Part shown: positions 7,458 to 15,734 of the stretch, in pieces | Layout: each line of letters opens with the position of its first letter | Numbering within the stretch: the stretch's first letter is position 1 | From: CAG-791 sp045113775 | GTDB lineage: Bacteria; Bacillota; Clostridia; Lachnospirales; Lachnospiraceae | Assembly (NCBI GenBank): GCA_045113775.1 | Contig: JBGUJH010000148.1 | Span: 1 to 38,132 of the forward strand | DNA length: 38,132 bases | Direction: 5' to 3' | Position numbers and translations under genes: made by a program | The notes under the pieces: generated by a model | Databases searched by the model: none | What the model was told of the DNA's origin: nothing | What the model saw: the letters and a program-made list of their open reading frames with translations, nothing else

Positions 7458-9545
7458 ATGAATTGCAGAATTCTACATGAATCTAACGGCCGGATGCGGG
7501 TGCGGATGCTGTTAAAGCAGATGAAGGGCGCGCAGGCAGACCGTCTTCATTATTACCTGCTCGCGCAGGAAGGCGTCACGAAAGTGACAGTCTCGGAGCG
7601 CACAATGGATGCGACGATCCTGTTCGACCCCAGGATGAAGGGTGTAAAGGATGCACTGGTGTCCTCTCTGGCATCCTTCGATTTTGCGGAGTCCGAAGCG
7701 GACGTACCGGAGCATACCGGCCGTGAACTGAACAGAGCCTTTGAGGACAAGCTGTTTTTCCTTGTGGCGCGCCGTGCTGCCTGCATATTTGTCCTGCCTC
7801 CCGTGATCCGGAATCTTGTCTGTCTGACAAGAGCGGCGCACTATATCGGCGAAGGTCTCCATTGCCTCCGGAAAGGGAAACTCGAGGTTCCCGTTCTGGA
7901 CGCGACGACGATTTCCGTCTCCATCCTGCGCAGAAGCTGGTCGACCGCCGGGTCGGTCATGTTCCTGCTGGATGCGGGCTCCCTCCTGGAAGAGTGGACC
8001 CACAAGAAATCCGTTGACGACCTTGCCCGCCGCATGTATATAAACGTCGACAACGCATGGGTCAAAACAGAGAACGGCGAAGAAATACTCATACCCGTCA
8101 GCAAAATTATGCCGGGAGACCATGTCATAGTGCGGACAGGAAACGTCATCCCGCTTGACGGCGTAGTCCGTGCAGGGGAAGGCGCTGTCAATCAGGCTTC
8201 CATGACCGGCGAATCTCTCCCGGTCCGCAAGGAAGCCGGCGCTTATGTTTATGCGGGAACTGTTCTGGAAGAAGGCGAGCTGGAGATCGACGTCCGGAAA
8301 GCACTGGGTACCGGCCGCTATGACAAGATCATAAATATGATCGAAGAGTCTGAGAAACTCAAGTCCTCGACGGAGAGCCGCGCTGCCCACCTTGCAGATT
8401 CGCTCGTTCCCTGGTCCTTGGGAGGCGCAGCCCTGACCTGGCTGCTGACGCGAAATGCGCAGCGGGCGCTCTCCTTCCTCATGGTCGATTTTTCCTGCGC
8501 GCTTAAGCTGGCGATGCCGATCTCGGTCCTCTCCGCGATGCGCGAATGCAGTGATCACCACATCAATGTGAAGGGCGGCAAATTCCTGGAGGCAGTTTCA
8601 GGAGCAGATACGATCGTATTTGATAAGACAGGCACGCTCACGCGCGCCACGCCGAGTGTCCGTCAGATCATCGCCTTCGGCAGCTGGGATGAGAATGAAA
8701 TGCTTCGCCTGGCGGCCTGCCTTGAAGAACACTTTCCTCACTCCATCGCAAATGCGGTGGTTCGCGAAGCGGCAATGCGCGGCCTGATCCACGAGGAAAG
8801 GCATACCAAGGTTGAATATGTAGTCGCCCACGGCATAGCCAGTTCGATCAATGGTGTCCGCACGTTGATAGGCAGTTATCATTTCATATTTGAAGACGAG
8901 AAATGCACTATGCCGGAAGACAAGGCAGATCAGGAGCGTTTTGCGGCATTGCCGGATGACTGTTCGCTTCTGTATTTGTCCCTTGACAACAAACTCGCGG
9001 CAGTCATTTGCATCGAAGATCCGATTCGGGAGGAAGCTGTTCGCGCGGTAAAAGACCTGCATCACACAGGATTTACACGCGTAGTCATGATGACCGGCGA
9101 CAGCCGGAAAACAGCTGCTGCCGTTGCCGAGCGGCTTGGCATGGACGAATTCTATGCAGAAGTTCTCCCTGAGGACAAAGCGGCGTTCATACGGCGCGAG
9201 CATGAAGCGGGTCGTAAAGTGGTCATGATCGGCGACGGGATCAATGATTCCCCGGCCTTATCCGAGGCGGATGCGGGCATCGCGATCTCCGCAGGCGCGG
9301 CTATTGCCAGAGAGATCGCAGACATAACCATCTCCGCTGACGATCTTCGGGAACTTGTCGTTCTTCGGAAGATCAGCAACCGGTTAATGGATAGGATCGA
9401 CAACAACTACCGCCGCATCATGCTGTTCAACGGGGCGCTGATCGCCCTCGGACTTTTTGGCGTGATGCCGCCGGCGTCTTCGGCGCTGTATCACAATATT
9501 TCGACGATTTATTTCAGTTTGGACAGTATGAAAAATCTAATTTAA
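7458..9545 (+). CDS. P1B-like heavy-metal translocating P-type ATPase lacking the CPC motif
   Basis: A 695-aa membrane ATPase predicted to export a transition metal. Residues 1-80 resemble an HMA ferredoxin-like domain but without a CxxC metal site. TM segments follow at about 98-123, 128-136, 145-157 and 163-178. The actuator domain carries MTGES (249-253). TM helices at 318-330 and 338-360 include DFSCALKLAMP (344-354) where P1B enzymes normally have ACPCALGLATP, so CPC is replaced by FSC. Phosphorylation motif DKTGT is at 389-393, the HP-loop equivalent reads PHSIANA (427-433, serine for proline), and the hinge GDGIND is at 592-597. Two C-terminal TM helices contain YHNIST. All catalytic P-type motifs are intact, so the enzyme should be active. 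The altered ion-path motif suggests a metal other than copper (for example manganese, iron or zinc), which I cannot decide. The ribosome binding site is weak (AGAAG). Confidence 0.88.
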   Translation: MNCRILHESNGRMRVRMLLKQMKGAQADRLHYYLLAQEGVTKVTVSERTMDATILFDPRMKGVKDALVSSLASFDFAESEADVPEHTGRELNRAFEDKLFFLVARRAACIFVLPPVIRNLVCLTRAAHYIGEGLHCLRKGKLEVPVLDATTISVSILRRSWSTAGSVMFLLDAGSLLEEWTHKKSVDDLARRMYINVDNAWVKTENGEEILIPVSKIMPGDHVIVRTGNVIPLDGVVRAGEGAVNQASMTGESLPVRKEAGAYVYAGTVLEEGELEIDVRKALGTGRYDKIINMIEESEKLKSSTESRAAHLADSLVPWSLGGAALTWLLTRNAQRALSFLMVDFSCALKLAMPISVLSAMRECSDHHINVKGGKFLEAVSGADTIVFDKTGTLTRATPSVRQIIAFGSWDENEMLRLAACLEEHFPHSIANAVVREAAMRGLIHEERHTKVEYVVAHGIASSINGVRTLIGSYHFIFEDEKCTMPEDKADQERFAALPDDCSLLYLSLDNKLAAVICIEDPIREEAVRAVKDLHHTGFTRVVMMTGDSRKTAAAVAERLGMDEFYAEVLPEDKAAFIRREHEAGRKVVMIGDGINDSPALSEADAGIAISAGAAIAREIADITISADDLRELVVLRKISNRLMDRIDNNYRRIMLFNGALIALGLFGVMPPASSALYHNISTIYFSLDSMKNLI

Positions 9546-9550
9546 CGTAT

Positions 9551-9593
9551 CAGGGGCGTGCCGCAAAACATACGCTTTTGCGGCACGCCCCTG
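9551..9593. terminator. Bidirectional 18-bp hairpin between convergent genes
   Basis: CAGGGGCGTGCCGCAAAA pairs perfectly with TTTTGCGGCACGCCCCTG around a 7-nt loop. It sits between the convergent ATPase (+) and TatD (-) genes. The A/T ends of the stem would give a short U stretch on either strand, so a bidirectional terminator is likely. Confidence 0.75.
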
Positions 9594-9631
9594 CTTATTG
9601 ATCAACTATGATGCTGCACTCTCCTGACACT

Positions 9632-10486
9632 CTATAGCCCGAAAACTCTTCTCGCATTGTGTTCGGTAATCTTCATGACCTCTTCTGCCGTCACTCCTTT
9701 TATCTCTGCGATCTTTGCCGCAACTGCCGGGAGGATCAAGCTTGTATTCCTGGCTTTCGACCATTTCTTGCCCGATATGTCTTCGGGTCTCTCCGGTTTT
9801 ACATATGGTCCGTCTGTTTCAAGCAAAAGATATTCCAGGGGTACTTCTGCCACAGCCCGTCGCAAAGGTTCACTGTATTCCGGTTTCATAAGAAGCGCTC
9901 CGCCTATTCCGAGATGCAGTCCCAGCTCTTCCGTATAGATTTTGGCCTCCTCCGGTCCGCTGTTGAAGCAATGACATACTCCTCCATGAAGCTTTTTCTT
10001 ATTCTTACGCAAAATAGCAATGGCGTCTTCATTTGCCATCCGGATATGCAGGATCAAAGGAAGTCCGAGTTTATCGGCCAGCCCGATCTGCCATCGGAAC
10101 CAGATCTTCTGTCTGATCCGGTGCTGCTCCCGCCTCTCATAATGATAATCAAGCCCTGTCTCCCCAATTGCTATTACTCCTTCTCTCTTTGAATATTCAT
10201 CGATCCTTTTAAAATCTCTCAAATTCGATTTGATGCAGCGAGTCGGGTGGTTGCCTACTGCAGGATAAATAAACCCTTTGTTCTCTTCGCTGAGCAGCAG
10301 AAGGGTCTCGTTGGAATCAACATCTATAGCCGGTTCAATGCAGCATATAATCCCGTGTTCTTTCAGTTTTGCGATCAGTGAGTTCCTGTCCCCTGACAAT
10401 AAAACGTATTTATCATCTTCCATTCCAATATATGGAAAAGTCTGATCAAAATGTCTGTAGGATAAATGTATATGAGAATCAATCAC
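9632..10486 (-). CDS. TatD-family metal-dependent hydrolase
   Basis: A 284-aa TIM-barrel hydrolase of the amidohydrolase superfamily. Visible metal-site residues are DSHIH (H5, H7), GETGLDY (E109), LILHIR (H147), CHCF (H172) and ETDGPYV (D225). These match TatD, whose E. coli and eukaryotic members are Mg-dependent 3'-5' nucleases; the physiological substrate here is unknown. The start is GTG 10486, strongly supported by a G-rich ribosome binding site (AAGGGGGGAG) seven bases upstream. It stands alone, convergent with the ATPase gene and divergent from the symporter. It is not next to metG or ksgA, the usual place of the housekeeping tatD in Bacillota, so it could be a paralogue. Confidence 0.85.
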   Translation of the reverse strand: MIDSHIHLSYRHFDQTFPYIGMEDDKYVLLSGDRNSLIAKLKEHGIICCIEPAIDVDSNETLLLLSEENKGFIYPAVGNHPTRCIKSNLRDFKRIDEYSKREGVIAIGETGLDYHYERREQHRIRQKIWFRWQIGLADKLGLPLILHIRMANEDAIAILRKNKKKLHGGVCHCFNSGPEEAKIYTEELGLHLGIGGALLMKPEYSEPLRRAVAEVPLEYLLLETDGPYVKPERPEDISGKKWSKARNTSLILPAVAAKIAEIKGVTAEEVMKITEHNARRVFGL

Positions 10487-10566
10487 AGGATCACTCCCCC
10501 CTTTCGCCTATTTTCAACAAAAGTATACCATTTATTGTATCAGAAGAACCGTCCCCTTGACACGAG

Positions 10567-10595
10567 TTTACAACCCTTCAATTTCATCTTAGAAT
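10567..10595 (+). promoter_or_regulatory. Candidate sigma-A promoter of the symporter gene
   Basis: A -35 box TTTACA (10567-10572) and a -10 box TAGAAT (10590-10595) are separated by 17 bases, 43 bases before the symporter start codon. No other gene could use it on this strand. Confidence 0.55.
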
Positions 10596-10638
10596 AATGT
10601 TACGAACCTATTGTTAATGCAGAGAAAAGGGGAAATGC

Positions 10639-11859
10639 ATGAAAACAAAATCCAAAACATCTATGCCTTTAGCCAGGCAGATCTTCATCGCGCTGGTGCT
10701 TGCCGTGGCTGCAGGCCTGCTGATGCAGAATCATGTCGAGTTTGCTGAAAACTACATCAAGCCTTTCGGAACGATCTTTCTGAATCTGGTCAAATTCATC
10801 GTCGGACCGATCGTGCTCTTTTCCATAATGTCGGGCGTGGTCTCTCTCAAGGATATCCGCAAAGTCGGCTCCATCGGCGGAATTACCGTTGTCTACTATT
10901 TCTGTACGACGGCTGTAGCCACCGTGATCGGTCTGTTTTTTGCCAATCTTTTCAAAAGACTGTATCCGGTACTCTCCACAGAGAGCCTCACCTATGAAGC
11001 TCCTGAGGGAAAGACCATGATGGACGTAATTGTGAATATTTTCCCCAAGAACTTCATTGAGCCCATTTCTGAGGCCAACATGCTCCAGGTCATCGTCATG
11101 GCTCTTCTGATCGGCTTTGCAGTGATCTCCCTCGGAGAAAAAGCCGAAAAGACTGTTGAAGGCATCAACCGCTGGAATGAAATCTTCATGAAGGTCATGG
11201 AAATGATCCTTCGCCTCTCTCCTGTCGGCGTCTTCTGCCTGCTGTGCCCCGTGATCGCGGCAAACGGCCCCAAGGTCATCGGCTCTCTGGCGATGGTCCT
11301 TTTGACCGCTTACCTGGGATATTTTATCCACGCAATCGTGGTATATTCCTTTACCGTCAAGACACTGGGCGGATTAAGCCCGGTAAAATTCTTCAAGGGG
11401 ATGATGCCTGCGATCATGTTCGCTTTTTCCAGCGCCTCCTCTGTGGGCACTCTTCCGCTCAATATGGAGTGCACGGAAGAACTCGGCGCCACAAGGGAGA
11501 TCACTTCCTTCGTATTGCCGCTGGGCGCCACCATCAATATGGACGGAACAGCGATCTACCAGGGCGTATGCGCCGTATTCATCGCGTCCTGCTACGGCAT
11601 TGACCTGACTCTGGGACAGATGGTCACCATTGTTCTCACTGCGACTCTCGCCTCTGTCGGAACAGCGGGCGTTCCCGGCGCGGGCATGGTCATGCTGGCC
11701 ATGGTCCTGACGTCTGTCGGACTTCCGATCGACGGAATTGCGCTGGTTGCCGGCGTAGACCGTATTTTCGACATGGGACGCACAACGCTCAATATCACCG
11801 GAGATGCTTCTGCTGCCCTCATTGTTACGAATATTCTCGAGAAAAAAAAGAAAGCGTAA
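10639..11859 (+). CDS. Glutamate/aspartate:cation symporter (DAACS family)
   Basis: A 406-aa secondary transporter with the fold signatures of GltPh/GltP. The serine-rich hairpin tip is SSASS at 264-268, the NMDGT motif lies near residue 297, and the substrate-site helix reads DMGRTTLNITGD from residue 378. Compared with GltPh, D394, R397, T398, N401 and D405 equivalents are all present. The arginine is the residue that binds the side-chain carboxylate, so acidic amino acids (or a C4-dicarboxylate) are the likely substrates. The start ATG 10639 has AGGGG upstream. Length is normal for the family (about 400-440). It is a single-gene unit between its own promoter and a shared downstream terminator. 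Confidence 0.9.
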   Translation: MKTKSKTSMPLARQIFIALVLAVAAGLLMQNHVEFAENYIKPFGTIFLNLVKFIVGPIVLFSIMSGVVSLKDIRKVGSIGGITVVYYFCTTAVATVIGLFFANLFKRLYPVLSTESLTYEAPEGKTMMDVIVNIFPKNFIEPISEANMLQVIVMALLIGFAVISLGEKAEKTVEGINRWNEIFMKVMEMILRLSPVGVFCLLCPVIAANGPKVIGSLAMVLLTAYLGYFIHAIVVYSFTVKTLGGLSPVKFFKGMMPAIMFAFSSASSVGTLPLNMECTEELGATREITSFVLPLGATINMDGTAIYQGVCAVFIASCYGIDLTLGQMVTIVLTATLASVGTAGVPGAGMVMLAMVLTSVGLPIDGIALVAGVDRIFDMGRTTLNITGDASAALIVTNILEKKKKA

Positions 11860-11935
11860 GACGCGCACATTGCATATATGTCTTTTTTTGAACGCGAATT
11901 TGTTTCGAAATGTTTCGAAACTATTTTGCCCACTC

Positions 11936-11972
11936 AAAAGCCCCTGCACCAAAAACCGGTGAAGGGGCTTTA
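11936..11972. terminator. Bidirectional terminator between the symporter gene and lysS
   Basis: AAAGCCCCT pairs with AGGGGCTTT, with an inner ACC/GGT pair. On the plus strand it runs into TTTATTAT, on the minus strand into CTTTTG. It ends both the symporter transcript and the lysS transcript. Confidence 0.85.
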
Positions 11973-12021
11973 TTATCGTTCAATTATTCATGTCTCTCAG
12001 CACAAGCCGCTGAGCAAAATA

Positions 12022-13542
12022 TCACTCTTTATCAGCATCCTTTGACTTGCCGGAGCCGTCCAGAGATTTCATGGTAGGGAACAACAGAACGTCACGAATC
12101 GCCGCACTGTTAGTCAGCAGCATTGTAAGTCTGTCAATGCCGTATCCGATGCCGCCCGTAGGAGGCATACCGATCTCCATAGCGTGAAGGAAATCTTCAT
12201 CGGTGTGCTGCGCCTCGTCGTCGCCGGCCTCAGCCAGCGCGTCCTGCGCCGCGAATCTCTCTCTCTGATCGATGGGATCGTTGAGCTCGGAGTAAGCGTT
12301 GCACATCTCCCAGCCGTTGATGTAGAGCTCGAATCTCTCGACCTTGGTCGGATCGTCGGGCTTTTTCTTGGTCAGAGGGCTGATCTCGATCGGATGGTCC
12401 ATGATGAAAGTCGGCTGGATCATCTTGTCCTCGCAGAACTCGTCAAAGAAGAGGTTCACGATGTCACCCTTGACGTGGCGGTCCTCGTACTCGACGTGAT
12501 GCTCGTCAGCGATCTTCTTTGCTTCCTCAGTAGTAGCGACCTGGTCGAAATCGATGCCGGTCTGCTCCTTGATGGCGTCGATCATAGTGAGCTTTCTGAA
12601 AGGCTTGCCGAGGTCGATCTCCTTGTCGCCGTAGACGATAGTGGTCGTACCGCAGACCTTCTCAGCCAGATAGCGGAACATGCTCTCTGTCAGTTCCATC
12701 ATTCCGTAGTAATCTGTATAGGCCTGATACAGCTCCATGAGAGTGAACTCAGGGTTGTGTCTTGTATCTACGCCTTCATTTCTGAACACGCGGCCGATCT
12801 CGTAGACTCTCTCAAGTCCTCCGATGATCAGTCTCTTGAGGTAGAGCTCCAGGGAAATGCGGAGTTTGACATCCTCGTTCAGGGCGTTGAAATGGGTCTC
12901 GAAGGGACGAGCTGCCGCGCCGCCCGCGTTGGAGACCAGCATGGGAGTCTCGACTTCCATAAATCCGCGCGCATCGAGGAACTTGCGGATCTCGCTGATG
13001 ATCTTGGATCTCTTGATGAAGGTCTCCTTGGACTCTTCGTTCATGATGAGGTCCACGTATCTCTGGCGGTATCTCATGTCGACATCCTGCAGACCGTGGA
13101 ACTTCTCCGGAAGGGGAGAAAGGGACTTGGACAGCAAAGTCAGCTCTTTGGCGTGTACGGAGATCTCACCGGTCTTGGTCTTAAAGACGAAGCCCTTGAC
13201 GCCGATGATGTCGCCGATGTCCATGCGCTTGAATTCCTTATAGGCCTCCTCGCCCAGATCATCTCTGGCCACGTAGACCTGAATGCGGCCTTCCTTATCC
13301 TGCACGTTGCAGAATGAGGCCTTGCCCATTACGCGCTTAAACATCATGCGGCCTGCGATGGAGACAGTTTCACTTTCCAGTTCGTCAAAATCTCTCTTGA
13401 TCTGTGCGCTGTGATAAGTCTGATCATATTTGACGATCTGAAAAGGATCCTTTCCCGCCGCCTGCAGCTCTGCGAGTTTCTCTCTTCTGACCTTCTCGAG
13501 CTGAGAAATGTCCTGTACCTTCTGCTGATTATTCTGTGCCAC
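12022..13542 (-). CDS. lysS: Lysyl-tRNA synthetase, class II
   Basis: Charges tRNA-Lys with lysine in the cytoplasm. The protein has an N-terminal helix and OB-fold anticodon-binding domain (about 55-160). The class II catalytic core follows: motif 1 around 185-203, motif 2 with VFRNEG at 262-267, and motif 3 near the C terminus (GIGYGIDRLTMLL). At 506 aa it has the usual length. I chose GTG 13542 because GGAGG lies six bases upstream; an extended reading from 13587 would add residues with no homology and lacks a ribosome binding site. It follows greA by 74 bp. That gap carries a copy of the dispersed hairpin repeat and no T-box-like leader. Confidence 0.95.
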   Translation of the reverse strand: MAQNNQQKVQDISQLEKVRREKLAELQAAGKDPFQIVKYDQTYHSAQIKRDFDELESETVSIAGRMMFKRVMGKASFCNVQDKEGRIQVYVARDDLGEEAYKEFKRMDIGDIIGVKGFVFKTKTGEISVHAKELTLLSKSLSPLPEKFHGLQDVDMRYRQRYVDLIMNEESKETFIKRSKIISEIRKFLDARGFMEVETPMLVSNAGGAAARPFETHFNALNEDVKLRISLELYLKRLIIGGLERVYEIGRVFRNEGVDTRHNPEFTLMELYQAYTDYYGMMELTESMFRYLAEKVCGTTTIVYGDKEIDLGKPFRKLTMIDAIKEQTGIDFDQVATTEEAKKIADEHHVEYEDRHVKGDIVNLFFDEFCEDKMIQPTFIMDHPIEISPLTKKKPDDPTKVERFELYINGWEMCNAYSELNDPIDQRERFAAQDALAEAGDDEAQHTDEDFLHAMEIGMPPTGGIGYGIDRLTMLLTNSAAIRDVLLFPTMKSLDGSGKSKDADKE

Positions 13543-13582
13543 TTTCTTCCTCCATAATACAGCCCGCAAAGCGAATCCTGAT

Positions 13583-13607
13583 TTCAAGGATCGCAGAGCG
13601 AGCAGCC
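13583..13607 (-). repeat. Dispersed leader hairpin repeat, copy D (upstream of lysS)
   Basis: On the transcript this copy reads GGCTGCTCGCTCTGCGATCC and then TTGAA, a variant of the core GCGGCTCGCTCTGCGAGCC. It lies about 40 bases before the lysS start codon, inside the greA-lysS gap. Confidence 0.6.
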
Positions 13608-13616
13608 TTTACTTAT

Positions 13617-14099
13617 TTATCTGTTGGGAGCTGTGATCTCAAGGACCTTATACTGGCTCTCACCTGCAGGGGAATGCACTGTCACGACATCTCCGACATG
13701 AGCGCCGATCAGAGCTTTTCCGACGGGAGACTCGTTGGAGATCTTGCCCTTGATGCTGTTCGCCTCTTTGGATCCAACGATCTTGTAGGACAGTTCCTCA
13801 TCAAACTCGATGTCATAGATCACAACGCTGCTGCCGATCATAATTCTGTCTGCAGTGACGTCTTCGTCGTCCACGACTTCGACGTTCTTGAGGATCTTCT
13901 CAAGCTCTTCGATCCTGGCTTCGATGTCTCTCTGCTCGTCCTTGGCTGCATCGTACTCAGCGTTCTCAGACAGATCGCCCTGCTCTCTGGCTTCCTTGAT
14001 CTTCTGTGCTACTTCTTTTCTTCTGACTACCTTGAGTTCATGAAGTTCGTCCTCATATCTTCTGAGGCCTTCTCTTGTCAAAATATTCTTCTCTTCCAT
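13617..14099 (-). CDS. greA: Transcription elongation factor GreA
   Basis: Binds the secondary channel of RNA polymerase and stimulates cleavage of backtracked RNA. The 160-aa sequence has the expected N-terminal antiparallel coiled coil (about residues 1-75, starting KNILTREGLRRYEDELHEL) with acidic tip residues in the ENAEYDAAKDEQ region. A C-terminal FKBP-like domain (80-160) ends with a segment containing the typical SPVGKALIG. Start ATG 14099 is preceded by GGGAGCA. A near-consensus promoter lies about 85 bases upstream, so greA starts a transcript that probably continues into lysS. Confidence 0.96.
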   Translation of the reverse strand: MEEKNILTREGLRRYEDELHELKVVRRKEVAQKIKEAREQGDLSENAEYDAAKDEQRDIEARIEELEKILKNVEVVDDEDVTADRIMIGSSVVIYDIEFDEELSYKIVGSKEANSIKGKISNESPVGKALIGAHVGDVVTVHSPAGESQYKVLEITAPNR

Positions 14100-14133
14100 G
14101 TCCTGCTCCCAAATTGTTTATTTGCTATATTGT

Positions 14134-14160
14134 TTCACGACTCACAAAGTAAGCCGCTGC
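14134..14160 (-). repeat. Dispersed leader hairpin repeat, divergent copy E (upstream of greA)
   Basis: A diverged copy reads on the transcript GCAGCGGCTTACTTTGTGAG then TCGTGAA. It keeps the GCAGCGGCT start and the spacing of the family but has several substitutions, leaving a weaker stem. It lies between the greA promoter and its start codon. Confidence 0.45.
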
Positions 14161-14181
14161 CCAATTTTCCATTGACACTGA

Positions 14182-14211
14182 ATTATACAAGAGTATAGGC
14201 ATTATTGTCAA
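14182..14211 (-). promoter_or_regulatory. Consensus sigma-A promoter of greA
   Basis: On the minus strand TTGACA (14211-14206) and TATAAT (14187-14182) are both perfect consensus boxes, separated by 18 bases. It lies in the dusB-greA gap, directing transcription into greA and lysS. Confidence 0.8.
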
Positions 14212-14224
14212 TGTTTTTGCCATC

Positions 14225-15214
14225 TTATGCGTACGGATATTCCTTGGCCAGCAGCGCCTGCAGCTCCGCTTTTGTCGTGATCTTATTGACCTTTCCGCGC
14301 ACTCTGGACGCGCCCGGAAAACCGCTCAGATAATTGTGCACATGCCCTCTCATCTCGCGCATGCCCACTCTCTCGCCCTTGCACTCGCACAGCATGTCCG
14401 CGTGCCTCAGGATCATCCTCACGATGTCCCTTCTGGGCGGTCTCTCTAAGATCACGCCTCTCTCCAGGTAGGCGTTCACCTCCCGGAAAATCCAGGGATT
14501 TCCCTGCGCTGCCCTGGCGATCATGACAGCGTCGCACCCGGTCTCATCCATCATCCGCTTGGCACTGGGCCCGTCCACGACGTCTCCGTTTCCGATCACG
14601 GGAATGGTCAGCGCTTTTTTGACATCAGCGATGGTCGACCAGTCGGCCGTCCCGCTGTACATCTGCTCTCTGGTCCTGCCGTGTACCGCCACCGCTGAGG
14701 CTCCGCCCTCCTGGGCTGCCAGCGCGCACTCGACTGCATTGATGTGGTCTGCATCGAACCCGCGGCGCATCTTCACGGTCACCGGCCGGCTTGTATTCTG
14801 CACGCAGGCACGGACGACTTTCTCAATCAGGGCCGGATCCCGCATCAGCGCAGATCCCTCCTGGTTTCCGACGATCTTGGGTACCGGGCATCCCATGTTG
14901 ATGTCCAGTATGTCAAAAGACTGCTCCTCAAGGATCCTGCAGGCCTCAGCCATTACATCAGGCTCGTGGCCGAAGATCTGCAGCGATACAGGTTTCTCCT
15001 CCGGGGAAGTCTCCCAGAGCTCGCCCGTCCTGCGGCTTCGGAAGGTGATCGCCTTGGCGCTGATCATCTCCATGCACACAAGGCCGGCCCCCTGCTCGTG
15101 GCAGAGCAGACGAAAAGGCAGGTCGGAAACTCCTGCCATGGGTGCAAAAACTGTTCTGTTGGGGATCGTCACATTCCCGATCTGAAACGGGGATGCATAT
15201 CTGTTCATTTCCAC
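14225..15214 (-). CDS. dusB: tRNA-dihydrouridine synthase (DusB family)
   Basis: FMN- and NADPH-dependent reduction of uridine to dihydrouridine in tRNA. The 329-aa TIM barrel shows the N-terminal FAPMAGVSDLPFR, the catalytic cysteine in INMGCPVPKI (C109), VKMRRGFD, VHGRTREQMYSG and the phosphate-binding GNGDVVDG. The C terminus has the short helical tRNA-binding domain. GTG 15214 with AAGGAG upstream is the likely start; ATG 15208 is a possible alternative. It follows the small acidic protein gene by 14 bp, so they are translated from one transcript. Confidence 0.93.
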   Translation of the reverse strand: MEMNRYASPFQIGNVTIPNRTVFAPMAGVSDLPFRLLCHEQGAGLVCMEMISAKAITFRSRRTGELWETSPEEKPVSLQIFGHEPDVMAEACRILEEQSFDILDINMGCPVPKIVGNQEGSALMRDPALIEKVVRACVQNTSRPVTVKMRRGFDADHINAVECALAAQEGGASAVAVHGRTREQMYSGTADWSTIADVKKALTIPVIGNGDVVDGPSAKRMMDETGCDAVMIARAAQGNPWIFREVNAYLERGVILERPPRRDIVRMILRHADMLCECKGERVGMREMRGHVHNYLSGFPGASRVRGKVNKITTKAELQALLAKEYPYA

Positions 15215-15228
15215 TGTGATCCGGCTCC

Positions 15229-15633
15229 TTAGTCTTCTTCGTCTTCCTGTTCGAGCAGTTCCGCCGCATTCTGGTGCAGGAAAGTCACCTTGAAATAGAT
15301 GGAGAGCGCCTTGAACATATCCGCTTTCTTCCTTCGGATCTCCTTCTGCAGCAGCTCCGCGCCGATCTCATCGTAGAGAAGGTCATCCTCTTCCTTCTGC
15401 GTGTCCATCTCCACCTCTCCGTAAGGCGTAAAGCCGATCGTGAAGATGCCGCCCACCTCTTCCGTAAAGAGCACACAGATTATATGGAGCTCTTCCTTTA
15501 TGTTCTCCGGGATCTTGTCGAATTTATTGTTAAAATAGTACTTTTTCTCGTATGCGTTCGCCCCGCAGAGCACGACGCGGAAGCGGTCCGCGTCCACGTT
15601 TTCATTCATTTCGTCAAATACCATGTCGCTCAT
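15229..15633 (-). CDS. Small conserved acidic protein (DUF6145-like)
   Basis: A 134-aa protein with no catalytic motif that I can recognise. It starts acidic, has a conserved-looking core (VLCGANAYEKKYYFN, then EELHIICVLFTEEVGGIF), and ends in an acidic tail with EEDEED. There is no signal peptide or TM helix, so it is probably cytoplasmic. I recall similar proteins between birA and dusB in Lachnospiraceae under the label DUF6145; this is from memory. GGAG occurs 13 bases before ATG 15633, a rather long spacing; the second Met nine bases in is an alternative. Its position suggests a link to tRNA modification or translation, but that is only context. Confidence 0.7.
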   Translation of the reverse strand: MSDMVFDEMNENVDADRFRVVLCGANAYEKKYYFNNKFDKIPENIKEELHIICVLFTEEVGGIFTIGFTPYGEVEMDTQKEEDDLLYDEIGAELLQKEIRRKKADMFKALSIYFKVTFLHQNAAELLEQEDEED

Positions 15634-15734
15634 TATTACAATATATCTCCGTTTTTCTTCAGGTCCTCATACGTACCCGATCATATCTGTAGTATTGGCA
15701 TGCGTGTGGTCACAGTAAGCTCTTTCGCACCCGC

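Noticed and set aside
12184..13317. Plus-strand open frame opposite lysS
   Set aside because: Antisense shadow of lysyl-tRNA synthetase, with no plausible product; the Leu/Val/Asp-rich translation mirrors the codons of the real gene.
13543..13616. T-box or other amino-acid riboswitch upstream of lysS
   Set aside because: The gap is only 74 bp and holds just the dispersed hairpin repeat; no T-box sequence or specifier stem is visible.
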